Below are positions 42,971 through 51,918 of a stretch of DNA of 64,000 nt, piece by piece. Numbering within the stretch: the stretch's first letter is position 1; every line of letters starts with the position of its first letter. A model generated the notes under the pieces. It was not told the DNA's origin. It ran no database searches and worked only from the letters and a program-made list of their open reading frames with translations. Origin of the DNA: Hartmannibacter diazotrophicus (GTDB lineage Bacteria; Pseudomonadota; Alphaproteobacteria; Rhizobiales; Pleomorphomonadaceae); NCBI RefSeq assembly GCF_900231165.1, contig NZ_LT960614.1, positions 2,230,550 through 2,294,549 of the forward strand. The letters run 5' to 3'. Position numbers and translations under genes: made by a program.

Positions 42971-43081
42971 CCGGATGCGGCCCGGTGCCAGTCCTCCGCG
43001 ATAAACTGCTAAGGTTGTTGGAGAAATGCCGATGAGCAAGTAAATATTGGGCGATTTCGCCAATAGATTGTCTAAATGATA

Positions 43082-43122
43082 TTGAACTTTGCGCTGTCAG
43101 GGTCTAAAAGGCCTCGACAGCG
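43082..43122 (+). promoter_or_regulatory. Probable promoter with overlapping dyad, in AT-rich gap 42971-43346
   Basis: TTGAAC-N17-TAAAAG (43082-43110) is flanked and overlapped by perfect 7-bp arms CGCTGTC (43092-43098) and GACAGCG (43116-43122), so a repressor could cover the -10 box. The surrounding 250 bases are markedly AT-rich compared with all neighbours. A small open frame within it (43076-43276) has no ribosome site or similarity and is not called. A second weak dyad CAATTT/AAATTG lies at 43178-43198. Confidence 0.4.
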
Positions 43123-43346
43123 TTTGTGCTATTTGATCGCTTTAGTATCTATACTGAATAAAATTTTGGCTATGCGCCAATTTTCGGTGCACAAATTGCT
43201 CTCATATTTTCAATTGTTGATTTGGTCAATGCAGATGTATTTGGCCAAGTGGCTGTGTGTACGCTTTTTCCCGTAGAGAAACTGCCGGGGGCAGTGAGCT
43301 TGTGGCGCGGTTGCCGGAAGCTCTTCGGGAGAAAAGATCGCGTTTC

Positions 43347-44660
43347 ATGGCCGTAAAACCGTTTCATCTCGCATGGTTTCTTCAAGGGTCGAGCATTGCC
43401 GGTTGGGGGGATCCCTGGTCGGGAAATATCGAAACAGAGTGGATGGGGGCAGGGGCGTTCCTTGACCTTGCGCGAGCCATGGAGAGGGCCTGCTTCGACT
43501 ACATCCTGATCGAGGATTCTATTTACGTCGGCCAGAACTGGAAGAATTCGCGCGAGATCTTCCTCAAGAACGGCATTTCCATCCCGCGTCAGGAACCCTC
43601 GGTCGTCGCGACGCTGATGGCGGCGGCAACGACGCGTCTCGGTATCGTTCCGACCCTGTCGACCTTCGCCTATCACCCGTATCTGACGTCGCGCATCGTC
43701 GGAACGCTCGACCAGATTTCGGCCGGCCGCGGCGGCTGGAACATGGTGACCGGGTCGTCCGACCTGTCGGCAATGAACTTCGGCATGGACGCGCTGCCCG
43801 AACACGACAAGCGCTACCTGATGGCCGAGGAATACATCCAGATCTGCAAGGGCCTCTGGGGCTCCTGGGAGCCGGATGCCATCGTCGCCGATCATGAAAG
43901 CGGTGTGCTGATCGACCACACCAAGGTCAAGACCATTGATTTCAAGGGCGAATACTACGCCTCGCGCGGGCCGCTGAATTCGGGACCGGCGCCGCAGGGC
44001 CAGCCGGTGATCGCCCAGGCGGGCGGTTCGAAGATGGGCAAGGCCTTCGCCGCCCGTCATGCCGACACCATCGTCGCCGCCCCGCGGGGCACCGCGGCGA
44101 TGAAGAAATACCGTGAGGATGTCCGCGCCGAGATGGTGGCCGCCGGCCGCGATCCGGAACACTGCAAGGTGCTCTTCCTGCTTCAGCCCATCGTCACCGA
44201 GACGAAGGCCGAGGCGGAGGAGAAGATCGCGATGCGCCGGGCCTTTGCGGAGAACAACATCGACCGGATGCTGGCTCGCTTCGGCTGGTCGACCAACCTC
44301 GATCTTTCCGACTGCGACCTCGACGCGCCGATCGGCGAACTGACGACCAACGGCCACCAGTCGAGCCTTGCCCAGTTCCTCGACGGCTCGAAGGGCAAGA
44401 CCCTGCGTCAGGCGATCATCGACCACACGACCCGTGGCTACTGCGTCGACGTCGTCGGCACGCCCGAGGACTGCGCCAGCCAGATGGAAGAGATCATCGA
44501 GGAGGTCGGCGGCGACGGCTTCCTCATCGAGCAGCCGAACGTGAACAGGCGCACGGTCGCCTCGATCACCGACGGTCTCGTCCCGGTGCTCCAGCGCCGT
44601 GGGCTGACCCGCAAGGCCTACGCGCACGAACAGCTGCGCGACAATCTTCTCGACTTTTGA
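43347..44660 (+). CDS. NtaA/SnaA/DszA-type flavin-dependent monooxygenase, copy 3
   Basis: 437 residues, same subgroup as the copies at 37361 and 38716 but more divergent: HLAWFLQGSSIAGWGDPW, ERACFDYILIEDSIYVG, GSSDLSAMNFGMDALPEHDKRY and QAGGSKMGKAFAARHADT. It is probably specialised for another substrate. It has its own AT-rich promoter region and is followed by a complete polar amino-acid-type importer, so transporter and oxygenase are likely to act on one compound. ATG 43347 matches the family start; an upstream in-frame ATG at 43257 would add 30 unrelated residues. Confidence 0.9.
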   Translation: MAVKPFHLAWFLQGSSIAGWGDPWSGNIETEWMGAGAFLDLARAMERACFDYILIEDSIYVGQNWKNSREIFLKNGISIPRQEPSVVATLMAAATTRLGIVPTLSTFAYHPYLTSRIVGTLDQISAGRGGWNMVTGSSDLSAMNFGMDALPEHDKRYLMAEEYIQICKGLWGSWEPDAIVADHESGVLIDHTKVKTIDFKGEYYASRGPLNSGPAPQGQPVIAQAGGSKMGKAFAARHADTIVAAPRGTAAMKKYREDVRAEMVAAGRDPEHCKVLFLLQPIVTETKAEAEEKIAMRRAFAENNIDRMLARFGWSTNLDLSDCDLDAPIGELTTNGHQSSLAQFLDGSKGKTLRQAIIDHTTRGYCVDVVGTPEDCASQMEEIIEEVGGDGFLIEQPNVNRRTVASITDGLVPVLQRRGLTRKAYAHEQLRDNLLDF

Positions 44661-44759
44661 CCGTTCGACGACGGCGGGCGCCTGCGCCGCCTCGTCGATA
44701 CGAGCTTGCAGGACGCATCACCGAACAACCCGAATTCGATCACTCACCGGAGACCAAAG

Positions 44760-45596
44760 ATGTCCCCATCCTTCACGAAACTTCGTTCACTTGTCGCCGC
44801 CGCCGGTCTCGGACTTGCTGCCCTGGCCGTTGCCTCCGCGCCCGCTGCCGCGGAAAAGCTGCTGCTCGGCAACGAAGGCGTCTACCCGCCCTTCAGCATC
44901 GTCGATTCCGACGGCAATCTCACGGGCTTCGAGCCGGAGCTCGCCCGCGAGGTCTGCAAGCGCATGGACGTTGAATGCGAATTCGTCGTCATGGACTTTA
45001 AGGCGCTGATCCCCTCGATCCTGCAGGGCAAGTTCAACGTCCTGACGAGCCAGCTCTCGCCGACCCCCGAGCGCCTCAAGAAGCTCACCTACAGCGAGCC
45101 GATCATCTACAACCCGGCCACGTTCATCGTGAAGAAGGACAGCGACTACACCTTCACGCCCGAGGGTTTGAAGGGCAAGGGTCTCAAGATCGCCCTCCAG
45201 CGCGGTGCGTCGTCGATCCCCTATATCGACAAGCATTTCCCGGATGTCTTCGAGAAGGTCCTCTATGACAACCCGGACCAGATGCGCCTCGACCTGATGG
45301 CCGGCCGCATCGACCTTGTCTTCGACTCCAAGCTCAACTGGACCTTCGAGCTGATCATGAAGCCGGAAGGCAAGGACTGGAAGATCGCCGGCGGCGACCA
45401 TTGGCTCGGCGATGAGGCCGTCCCCCAGGAAAAGCGCGGCTACAGCTGGGCTGTCCGCAAGGGTGACGAGGCTCTGATCGAGCGCTTCAACGTGGCCATC
45501 GACCAGGTGATTACCGACTGCTCCTTCACCAAGATCCGCGAAAAATTCCTGTCGGTTCCCATTCTGGCGCGGGAACAGGCCTGCCTCACCAACTGA
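44760..45596 (+). CDS. Polar amino-acid-type ABC substrate-binding protein A
   Basis: 278 residues of family 3 (SBP_bac_3). Signal peptide about 1-30 (LVAAAGLGLAALAVASAPAAA). The mature part has LLLGNEGVYPPFSIVDSDGNLTGFEPELAREVC (key part GFEPELAREVC), the usual start of the first lobe, and LTSQLSPTPERLKKLTYSEP in the hinge region. It is followed 101 bases later by a paralogue of the same family. GGAG lies 8 bases before the ATG. It should capture the substrate of the transporter encoded at 46745-49040. Confidence 0.9.
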   Translation: MSPSFTKLRSLVAAAGLGLAALAVASAPAAAEKLLLGNEGVYPPFSIVDSDGNLTGFEPELAREVCKRMDVECEFVVMDFKALIPSILQGKFNVLTSQLSPTPERLKKLTYSEPIIYNPATFIVKKDSDYTFTPEGLKGKGLKIALQRGASSIPYIDKHFPDVFEKVLYDNPDQMRLDLMAGRIDLVFDSKLNWTFELIMKPEGKDWKIAGGDHWLGDEAVPQEKRGYSWAVRKGDEALIERFNVAIDQVITDCSFTKIREKFLSVPILAREQACLTN

Positions 45597-45697
45597 GGCG
45601 GGCACCCCCGCACCGACTCTGCATCAGACCCAAGAACAACGTGAGATGAACTCCGCCATGACGTAACCCATGACCCCTCTGTCAAGGAGACGACACC

Positions 45698-46549
45698 ATG
45701 ACGTTCATTGCATACGAACGCTCCGTGCTTCGGAAAACCGCCCTCAGCGCGACCATGGCGCTGGCAGTCCTGACCGGCCTGACAGCCGCCGCGACGGCGG
45801 AGACAATCAGGCTAGGCAATGAAGGGACCTATCCGCCCTTCAGCATGGTGAATGCCGCAGGAGACCTGGTCGGGCTGGAACCGGATCTGGCCCGTGCCAT
45901 GTGCGAGCGCATGGGCGTCGACTGCGAGATCCAGGTCATGACGTTCAAGGCACTGGTGCCGTCGATGCTTCAGGGCAAGTTCGACGTTCTGATCTCGCAG
46001 ATCACGCCGACCGCCGAGCGCAAGGAGAAGATGCTGTTTTCGAGGCGGATCATCGCCAACCCGATGGTCTTCCTCGTACCGACGGATTTCGATGCGCCGA
46101 TGACCCAGGAAGGTCTCGCCGGCAAGGGCATGAAGCTCGCCCTGCAAAGCGGCGGGGCGCACATCAAGATGGCCAAGGACATGTTCGGCGACAGCGTCGA
46201 ATACGTCCTCTACGACAACCCCGACCAGTTCCATCTCGATATGCAGGCCGGGCGGGTCAACATGTCCTTCGAGGCCAAGCTCAACGCCGAGGTGGAGTTC
46301 CTCTCTAAGGACGCAGGCAAGGGCTTCAAGATCACGGAAGGCGAATACTGGATAGGCGAGCCCGACGTGCCGGAGAACGAACGCGGTCTCGCCTGGGCGG
46401 TCCGCAAGGACGACCCGGAACTGGTCAAACGGATGGATGCGGCGCTGGAGTCCCTGATCGCGGACTGCACCTACACCGAGATCCGCAAGAAATATCTTGA
46501 GATCAACACGCTTCCCGAGGATGCGGCCTGCGAATCCAAGGTCAACTAG
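45698..46549 (+). CDS. Polar amino-acid-type ABC substrate-binding protein B
   Basis: 283 residues, clearly a duplicate of the protein encoded just before it: RLGNEGTYPPFSMVNAAGDLVGLEPDLARAMC and ISQITPTAERKEKMLFSR match region by region. The signal peptide ends near TAAATA. The ribosome site AAGGAG lies 8 bases before the ATG. The shared permease and ATPase genes occur once, so the two proteins probably bind related ligands for one importer. A GC-rich hairpin at 46584-46608 separates it from the permease genes. Confidence 0.9.
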   Translation: MTFIAYERSVLRKTALSATMALAVLTGLTAAATAETIRLGNEGTYPPFSMVNAAGDLVGLEPDLARAMCERMGVDCEIQVMTFKALVPSMLQGKFDVLISQITPTAERKEKMLFSRRIIANPMVFLVPTDFDAPMTQEGLAGKGMKLALQSGGAHIKMAKDMFGDSVEYVLYDNPDQFHLDMQAGRVNMSFEAKLNAEVEFLSKDAGKGFKITEGEYWIGEPDVPENERGLAWAVRKDDPELVKRMDAALESLIADCTYTEIRKKYLEINTLPEDAACESKVN

Positions 46550-46583
46550 TCGGCCTTGGCCATTCTTCCCCGATGGCCTGCCC

Positions 46584-46608
46584 CGGCCGGGCTCCCGGTG
46601 CCCGGCCG
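46584..46608 (+). repeat. GC-rich hairpin between binding-protein and permease genes
   Basis: Perfect arms CGGCCGGGC and GCCCGGCCG with a 7-base loop, no T-run. Its position matches the stems at 15231-15268 and 51919-51941. Likely effects are transcript stabilisation upstream and reduced expression downstream. Confidence 0.65.
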
Positions 46609-46744
46609 CCGCTCCCGGCACGGCGTTTGCTGCGCGGTCGCTGGTTGCCGGCGGCGGGGCTGGCCGAGGGATCGGGAGGGCGGCGGCCTGGCTTGAGGCC
46701 GGCAATCCGTCCGGTGCCGCTTCGCACACGCCTGGGAGAGACCC

Positions 46745-47443
46745 ATGGAAATCACATCCCCCGAGTTCTGGGGCTACATCAACCAGATGGCGAACGGCGC
46801 CTGGGTCACGATCGAACTTTTCGTGTCGGGGTTCACGCTGGCTTTCATCCTTGGCACGGTCGTCGGGATCATCAGCCTGTCGCGGAACGTCGTGATCCAG
46901 GCGATCTGGCGCACCTACGCCTCGATCATGATGGGTGTGCCCTCGCTGCTGGTGATCTTCATCCTCTACTACGGTGGCAGCGCGATCCTCTCCGGGATTT
47001 TCGGCACCTCGCGCATCGTCGACGTGACGCCCTTCGGGGCGGGCCTTGCCGCGCTGACGCTCGTTTATGCCGCCTATGTCGCCGAACTGGTGCATGGCGC
47101 GGTGCGCAATCTCCCACGCGGACAGTTCGAGGCCTGCTCCGCGCTGTCGATCCGCCCTCACTGGGCCTGGTACCACGTGATCCTGCCGCAGGTCTTCCGC
47201 CTGGCCCTGCCGGGGCTGGTCAACATCTGGCTGATCGTCCTGAAAGACACGCCGCTAGTCTCTCTGGCCGGCCTCAATGATCTCGTCGCCACGGCCAAGA
47301 TCTCGGCCGGCGCGACCAAGGAACCCTTCATCTTCTTCATCGCGGCGTCGCTGTTCTTCATTGCCTTCAGCGCGCTGTCCATGCCCCTCGCCACCCGTCT
47401 CGAGGCTCGCCTCGGTCGCGGCATCGCCAAGGTGAAGACATGA
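46745..47443 (+). CDS. Polar amino-acid ABC permease (HisQ-type)
   Basis: 232 residues with five predicted membrane helices. The EAA-type coupling loop reads FEACSALSIRPHWAWYHVILPQVFRLALPGL (key part EACSALSIRPHWAW). This family works as a heterodimer with a second permease, encoded next with an ATGA overlap. It belongs to the importer fed by the two binding proteins upstream. Confidence 0.92.
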   Translation: MEITSPEFWGYINQMANGAWVTIELFVSGFTLAFILGTVVGIISLSRNVVIQAIWRTYASIMMGVPSLLVIFILYYGGSAILSGIFGTSRIVDVTPFGAGLAALTLVYAAYVAELVHGAVRNLPRGQFEACSALSIRPHWAWYHVILPQVFRLALPGLVNIWLIVLKDTPLVSLAGLNDLVATAKISAGATKEPFIFFIAASLFFIAFSALSMPLATRLEARLGRGIAKVKT

Positions 47444-48255
47444 GCGCACTTCCCATCGACCTCGACCTTGCGATTGAAAGCCTGCCGGACATGCTGGACG
47501 GGCTGATGACGACCATCACCATGACGGTGATCGTCCTTGCCCTCGGCCTGATCCTGTCGGTGCCGATGGCGTTGGCACGGATGTCGAAGAACCCCATTCT
47601 GTCCTGGGGGGCGGCCACCTTCGTCATGTTCTTCCGCGGCACGCCGCTGCTGACGCTGCTCTACCTCGTCTACTATGGCTTCGGGCAGATCGAATCCCTG
47701 CGCGAGGGGCCGCTCTGGTTCATCTTCGGCAGCGCCTTTGCCTGCGCCGTCATCGGGCTCGCGCTGAACCATGTCGCCTTCATGGTCGACGTGGTGCGCG
47801 GCAGTCTGGAGGCGGTGCCCGCCGGTCTTGTCGAGGCGGCCTCCGCGCTCGGCATCTCGCCCCAGCAAACTTTTCGCGAGATCCAGATGCCGCTCGCCGT
47901 CCGCTACGGCCTGTCCGCCTACCAGAACGAAGTCGTGATGTTCACCAAGGGAACCGCGGTGATCAGCGTCATCACGGTCGTCGACCTGACGGCGGTCGCG
48001 AACTCCGTCTTCGAGCAGACCTACGATCCCTTCACGCCGATGCTGACGGCGGCCTTCCTCTACTGGTCGCTGGTCAACCTGATCCGGCTTGGTTTCCGGC
48101 TGCTGGAGGCGCGTCTCAACCGCCATCTGAGGGCGCATGAGGCGAGCCGCACTGAGGAGCATACCGAAGCCGGCTCCTCCCTTCCTCTCGTCACACGAGG
48201 GCTGCGCATGTCCCGCAGCCTGTTCCTGCGCGCACCCAAGGAGCAGACGCCATGA
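47440..48255 (+). CDS. Polar amino-acid ABC permease (HisM-type)
   Basis: 271 residues, five membrane helices plus a hydrophilic C-terminal tail of about 45 residues. The coupling loop is LVEAASALGISPQQTFREIQMPLAVRYGL (key part EAASALGISPQQTF). Translation is coupled to both neighbours by 4-base overlaps. Together with the HisQ-type protein it forms the channel. Confidence 0.92.
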   Translation: MSALPIDLDLAIESLPDMLDGLMTTITMTVIVLALGLILSVPMALARMSKNPILSWGAATFVMFFRGTPLLTLLYLVYYGFGQIESLREGPLWFIFGSAFACAVIGLALNHVAFMVDVVRGSLEAVPAGLVEAASALGISPQQTFREIQMPLAVRYGLSAYQNEVVMFTKGTAVISVITVVDLTAVANSVFEQTYDPFTPMLTAAFLYWSLVNLIRLGFRLLEARLNRHLRAHEASRTEEHTEAGSSLPLVTRGLRMSRSLFLRAPKEQTP

Positions 48256-49040
48256 CCATGCCATCCTCCGAGACGGCGACCGACCAGCCGCCTGCCGCGA
48301 AGGAACGTGCAATCGCCGTCGAAATGAAGGGCGTGGAGAAATACTACGGCAAGTTCCGCGCCCTCAAGGGCATCGACCTGGAGGTTCGGCGCGGCGAGAA
48401 GATCGTCATCTGCGGTCCCTCGGGCTCCGGCAAGTCGACCCTGATCCGCACAATCAACCGGCTGGAGCCGCATGATGGCGGGCGCATTGTCGTCAACGGC
48501 GTCGAACTCGACGGCACTCCCGGCAAGACCCAGGACGTGCGGCTCGAGGTCGGCATGGTCTTCCAGCAGTTCAACCTCTTTCCGCATCTCACCATTCTGG
48601 AAAACTGCATGCTCGCGCCCCGTCTGACACGGGGTCTGTCGAGAGCGGCGGCCGAACGGACGGCGATGCGCTACCTGGAGCGTGTGCATATCGCCGAGCA
48701 GGCGCACAAATATCCGAGCCAGCTCTCGGGCGGCCAGCAGCAGCGCGTCGCCATTGCGCGCGCCCTTTGCATGGAGCCGCCCATCATGCTTTTCGACGAA
48801 CCGACGTCCGCGCTCGATCCGGAGATGATCAAGGAGGTGCTCCAGGTCATGGAGGATCTCGCCGCCGACGGCATGACCATGATCTGCGTCACCCACGAGA
48901 TGGGCTTTGCGCGCCGTGTTGCTACCCGCTGCGTCTTCATGGACAAGGGCGAGGTCGTGGAAATGGGACCGGCGGCGACCTTCTTCGAGACACCGGAGAG
49001 CGACCGGCTGAAGGCGTTCCTCGCCCAGATCCTGCACTGA
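48252..49040 (+). CDS. Polar amino-acid ABC ATP-binding protein (HisP/GlnQ-type)
   Basis: 262 residues. Walker A is GPSGSGKST, the Q-loop is in VFQQFNLFPHLTILEN, the signature LSGGQQQRVAIARAL and Walker B IMLFDEPTSALDPEM, with switch His in VTHEMGF. It completes the importer. The gene ends 46 bases before the convergent TetR gene; I see no terminator hairpin between them. Confidence 0.94.
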   Translation: MTMPSSETATDQPPAAKERAIAVEMKGVEKYYGKFRALKGIDLEVRRGEKIVICGPSGSGKSTLIRTINRLEPHDGGRIVVNGVELDGTPGKTQDVRLEVGMVFQQFNLFPHLTILENCMLAPRLTRGLSRAAAERTAMRYLERVHIAEQAHKYPSQLSGGQQQRVAIARALCMEPPIMLFDEPTSALDPEMIKEVLQVMEDLAADGMTMICVTHEMGFARRVATRCVFMDKGEVVEMGPAATFFETPESDRLKAFLAQILH

Positions 49041-49086
49041 TCATCTGCAGGCATGGTTCTGTGTCGATGTCCTCGCCGCAGATCGG

Positions 49087-49743
49087 TCAATCCGCCTTCA
49101 CATACCTGACGATCATGTCGACGACGGCCTCTTTCAGCCGGGCAAGGGACTCGCTGGTGCCGAGGTCGCGCTTGAAGATGGCGGAGAAGGTCGCCCGGTT
49201 GGAAACGTTGAAGAAGCACAGGGCACTGATCTGCCAGTGCAGTTCGATCGCATCGAGGCCGGGCCGGAAGGAGCCCTCCGCGACGCCGCGCTCGTAGAGT
49301 TTGCGGATCGCGTCGATGGCGGTCACATTGAGCTGCTGGATGACTGGCGAGCGGGCGATATAGTCCGCGTGGTGGATGTTCTCGATCATCACGAGGCGGA
49401 TGAAGGCCTCGTTGCTCGTGTGGTGATCGAAGGTGAAGCCGACGAGCGTCTTGAGGGCCTCCAGTGGCGACAGCCCTTCCAGATTCAGCGCCGCCTCCGT
49501 CGCGCGGACCCTGCTGTAGCAGTCTTCCAGGACCTTCAGGTAGAGGCCGTCCTTGTCGCCGAAATAATAATAGATCATCCGCTTGCTGAACTTGGTCTTG
49601 GCGGCGATCTCGTCGATCCGCGCACCCGACAGGCCGTTCTCGGCGAATTCCTTGGTGGCGACTTCTATGATATTGCGTTTTGTCGCTTCGGGGTCGTTCG
49701 TGCGGCTTCGCCCGGCTGCGATGTTGGCTGTCTCGATCGTCAT
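49087..49743 (-). CDS. TetR-family regulator of the shikimate/quinate module
   Basis: 218 residues. The N-terminal helix-turn-helix is IIEVATKEFAENGLSGARIDEIAAKTKFSKRMIYYYFGDKDGL (about 25-67; key part FSKRMIYYYFGDKDGLY), followed by a helical ligand domain. ATG 49743 is preferred; a GTG at 49752 is too close to its GGGAG. It is divergent from the shikimate dehydrogenase gene, and a perfect palindrome lies between them. A second near-identical site precedes the TRAP transporter gene. Repression relieved by shikimate, quinate or an intermediate is the likely logic. Confidence 0.9.
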   Translation of the reverse strand: MTIETANIAAGRSRTNDPEATKRNIIEVATKEFAENGLSGARIDEIAAKTKFSKRMIYYYFGDKDGLYLKVLEDCYSRVRATEAALNLEGLSPLEALKTLVGFTFDHHTSNEAFIRLVMIENIHHADYIARSPVIQQLNVTAIDAIRKLYERGVAEGSFRPGLDAIELHWQISALCFFNVSNRATFSAIFKRDLGTSESLARLKEAVVDMIVRYVKAD

Positions 49744-49778
49744 GTCGGTCACTGCTCCCGCTCCCCAGGGGGCGATTA

Positions 49779-49807
49779 TTGACTATACGAACTGGTTCGT
49801 CCACAGT
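49779..49807 (+). promoter_or_regulatory. TetR operator 1 inside the shikimate dehydrogenase promoter
   Basis: The perfect palindrome ACGAAC-TG-GTTCGT (49787-49800) sits between a -35 box TTGACT (49779-49784) and a -10-like CACAGT (49802-49807), spacer 17. Binding there would block polymerase. The divergent TetR gene starts 44 bases away, so it may be autoregulated from the same site. Confidence 0.8.
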
Positions 49808-49899
49808 CGCGCGCACGTCTTGCAGGCGCGGACCCGGCTGCCGAAGGTACGGGCGGGCCGGGAACAGCGCCGCATGGTAGCAGTGCGAGGCAGTCAACC

Positions 49900-50835
49900 G
49901 TGACATCGACGAAGAATGGCAGCGGGCGCGCCATGGCGCAGGATCCGTTGCCGGCCATCAGGGCGGGCCTGATCGGACGCGGCATCCAGAAATCGCGAAC
50001 GCCCGGCATGCACGAGGCCGAGGGGGCGCGGCTCGGCCTGGACTACCGCTATCGCTTGCTGGACTTCGATCACATGGGCCTTCAGGATTCCGATCTTCCG
50101 GCCATTGTCGAAAAGGCGAGGGCGGAAGGCTACCGCGGCCTGAACATCACCTATCCCTTCAAGGAACGCGTCATCGCCTGTCTCGACCGGCTGTCCGACG
50201 ATGCCCGCTCCATCGGCGCGGTCAACACGGTGGTCTTCGAGGCCGGCGAGGCGACTGGCTACAACACCGATTGCTGGGGCTTCGGCGAAAGCTTCCGGCG
50301 CGGCCTGGATGAACCGCGCCTCGACCGCGTCGTGCTGATTGGCGCGGGCGGCGCCGGCATGGCCGTCGGCAAGGCGCTGCTCGACGTCGGCGTCCGGCAT
50401 CTCGTGATCGCGGATCGGGACAGCGACAAGGCGGCAAGTCTCATCGCAAGCCTTGGCGAACGCTGCGGGCATGACCGCGTCAGCCATACCGACAATGTTG
50501 GTGCGGCAATCGCCCGGGCGGACGGCATCGTCAATGCAACCCCGGTGGGCATGGACAAGTATCCCGGCATGTCGGTGAAGCCGGAGGATCTGCGTTCCGA
50601 CCTCTGGGTGGCGGACGTCGTCTATTTCCCGGAAGAAACCGAACTGCTGCGGCAGGCGAGGGCGCTTGGCTGTCAGGTTCTGCCCGGCTCTGGCATGGCG
50701 ATCTTCCAGGCGGTGATAGCCTTCCGGCTGATGACCGGCGTTGAGCCTGATCCCGAGCAGATGGCCGGCCACTTCCGAGCTCTCCGGCGCGACGGGGGCA
50801 TGCGCATTGACATAAACGAACTATTTCGTCCATAG
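49900..50835 (+). CDS. Catabolic-type shikimate/quinate dehydrogenase
   Basis: 311 residues from a GTG preceded by GAGG; ATG 49933 is an alternative. AroE-family residues are K88 in NITYPFK and D124 in NTDCWGF. The dinucleotide loop GAGGAG is at 148-153. After the second strand it has ADRDSDKA with D172, where NADP-dependent AroE enzymes have an NRT-type motif, so NAD+ use is expected. The usual substrate motif SxSPxxHN is altered to SRTPGMHE. Both changes fit catabolic quinate/shikimate dehydrogenases. The operator-bearing promoter upstream and the TRAP genes downstream support induced catabolism. Confidence 0.88.
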   Translation: MTSTKNGSGRAMAQDPLPAIRAGLIGRGIQKSRTPGMHEAEGARLGLDYRYRLLDFDHMGLQDSDLPAIVEKARAEGYRGLNITYPFKERVIACLDRLSDDARSIGAVNTVVFEAGEATGYNTDCWGFGESFRRGLDEPRLDRVVLIGAGGAGMAVGKALLDVGVRHLVIADRDSDKAASLIASLGERCGHDRVSHTDNVGAAIARADGIVNATPVGMDKYPGMSVKPEDLRSDLWVADVVYFPEETELLRQARALGCQVLPGSGMAIFQAVIAFRLMTGVEPDPEQMAGHFRALRRDGGMRIDINELFRP

Positions 50836-50836
50836 T
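50807..50836 (+). promoter_or_regulatory. TetR operator 2 inside the TRAP transporter promoter
   Basis: TTGACA (50807-50812) and CATAGT (50831-50836) flank ACGAAC-TA-TTTCGT (50816-50829). The arms match operator 1 except for one base, and the flanking TTGAC and TCCAyAGT sequences are also shared. The site overlaps the end of the dehydrogenase gene, giving the transporter its own repressible promoter. Confidence 0.8.
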
Positions 50837-50895
50837 TGATGGAAAGAAGCGGCGGCTGCAAAGAACAAGCCCCGCCAGAAGGGAGGAAAAGAAAA

Positions 50896-51885
50896 ATGGT
50901 GCTTTCTCTCACGCGACGAGTGGCCCTCGTTGGCGGTGCCATTCTGGCGACCGCCGGCTTTGCGACGACCGTCCTTGCCGCCGAAAAGCCGACGCTCAAG
51001 TTTTCCGCCGTCTTCAGCGACACGGACATTCGCGCCGAAGCGATGCGCGAACTCGGCAAGGCCCTTTCCGACGATTTCAGTTTCGAGCCGCATTTCGGCG
51101 CGACGCTCTTCAAGCAGGGCACCGAGCTGGTGGCCCTGCAACGCGGCAATCTTGAGGCCGGCATCGTCGCCCCGCAGGATATCGCCAAGCAGATCCCGAG
51201 CTGGTCGATCCTCAGCTCCGCCTATCTTTTCCGCGATGCCGTTCATCTGAAGACCTTCTATGCCAGCGACGTCGGCAAGGAAATGACATCGGCGGCCGAG
51301 GAGCAGCTTGGCGTTCACATTGTCACGCCGGTCTACTTCGGCACGCGTCAGGTCAACCTGAAGCCGGAGAAGGAAATCAAGACACCCGCCGATATGGCCG
51401 GCATCAAGCTGCGTATGCCGGGCGGCGACGCTTGGCAGTTCCTCGGCACGGCGATCGGCGCCAATCCGACGCCGATGGCCTATTCCGAGGTCTATACCGG
51501 GCTCCAGACCGGCGCGATCGACGGCCAGGACAATCCGCTGCCCAACGACTACAACATGAAGTTCTACGAGGTGACGTCGCAGATCGTGCTGACGAGCCAC
51601 CTCATCGGCTACGATCTTTTCGTCGTGTCGAAGAAGACGTGGGATTCGCTGACGGACGAGCAGAAGTCGAAGCTGGAGACCGAGGTCACCAAGGCGGTCG
51701 ACTCGAGCACCCAGAAGCACCTCGACGAGGAGACCCGCCTTGCCAACTTCTTCAAGGAGCAGGGCCTCAAGGTCTACAAGCCGGACGTCGATGCCTTCCG
51801 CGCCTTCGCCCAGGAGAAGTATCTTGAGTCCGATCTCGCCAAGGACTGGCCGGAAGGACTTCTGGACAAGATCAATGCCCTCTGA
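50896..51885 (+). CDS. TRAP transporter solute-binding protein (DctP family)
   Basis: 329 residues, exported: signal peptide about 1-30 ending TTVLA before AEKPTLKFSAVF. DctP features are the GIKLRMPGGDAW motif near 167, in which the Arg binds the substrate carboxylate, and EVYTGLQTGAIDGQDNPLPND near 196. The start has GGGAGG with A-rich spacer. Context predicts shikimate, quinate or a related hydroxylated ring acid as ligand. A strong hairpin follows. Confidence 0.9.
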   Translation: MVLSLTRRVALVGGAILATAGFATTVLAAEKPTLKFSAVFSDTDIRAEAMRELGKALSDDFSFEPHFGATLFKQGTELVALQRGNLEAGIVAPQDIAKQIPSWSILSSAYLFRDAVHLKTFYASDVGKEMTSAAEEQLGVHIVTPVYFGTRQVNLKPEKEIKTPADMAGIKLRMPGGDAWQFLGTAIGANPTPMAYSEVYTGLQTGAIDGQDNPLPNDYNMKFYEVTSQIVLTSHLIGYDLFVVSKKTWDSLTDEQKSKLETEVTKAVDSSTQKHLDEETRLANFFKEQGLKVYKPDVDAFRAFAQEKYLESDLAKDWPEGLLDKINAL

Positions 51886-51918
51886 GCGGCAGGTCGCATC
51901 GATACTCTGAGATTGTCG

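Noticed and set aside
43076-43276. 66-codon open frame in the AT-rich gap
   Set aside because: It lacks a ribosome site, has no similarity I recognise and overlaps promoter-like elements. Chance is likely in AT-rich DNA.
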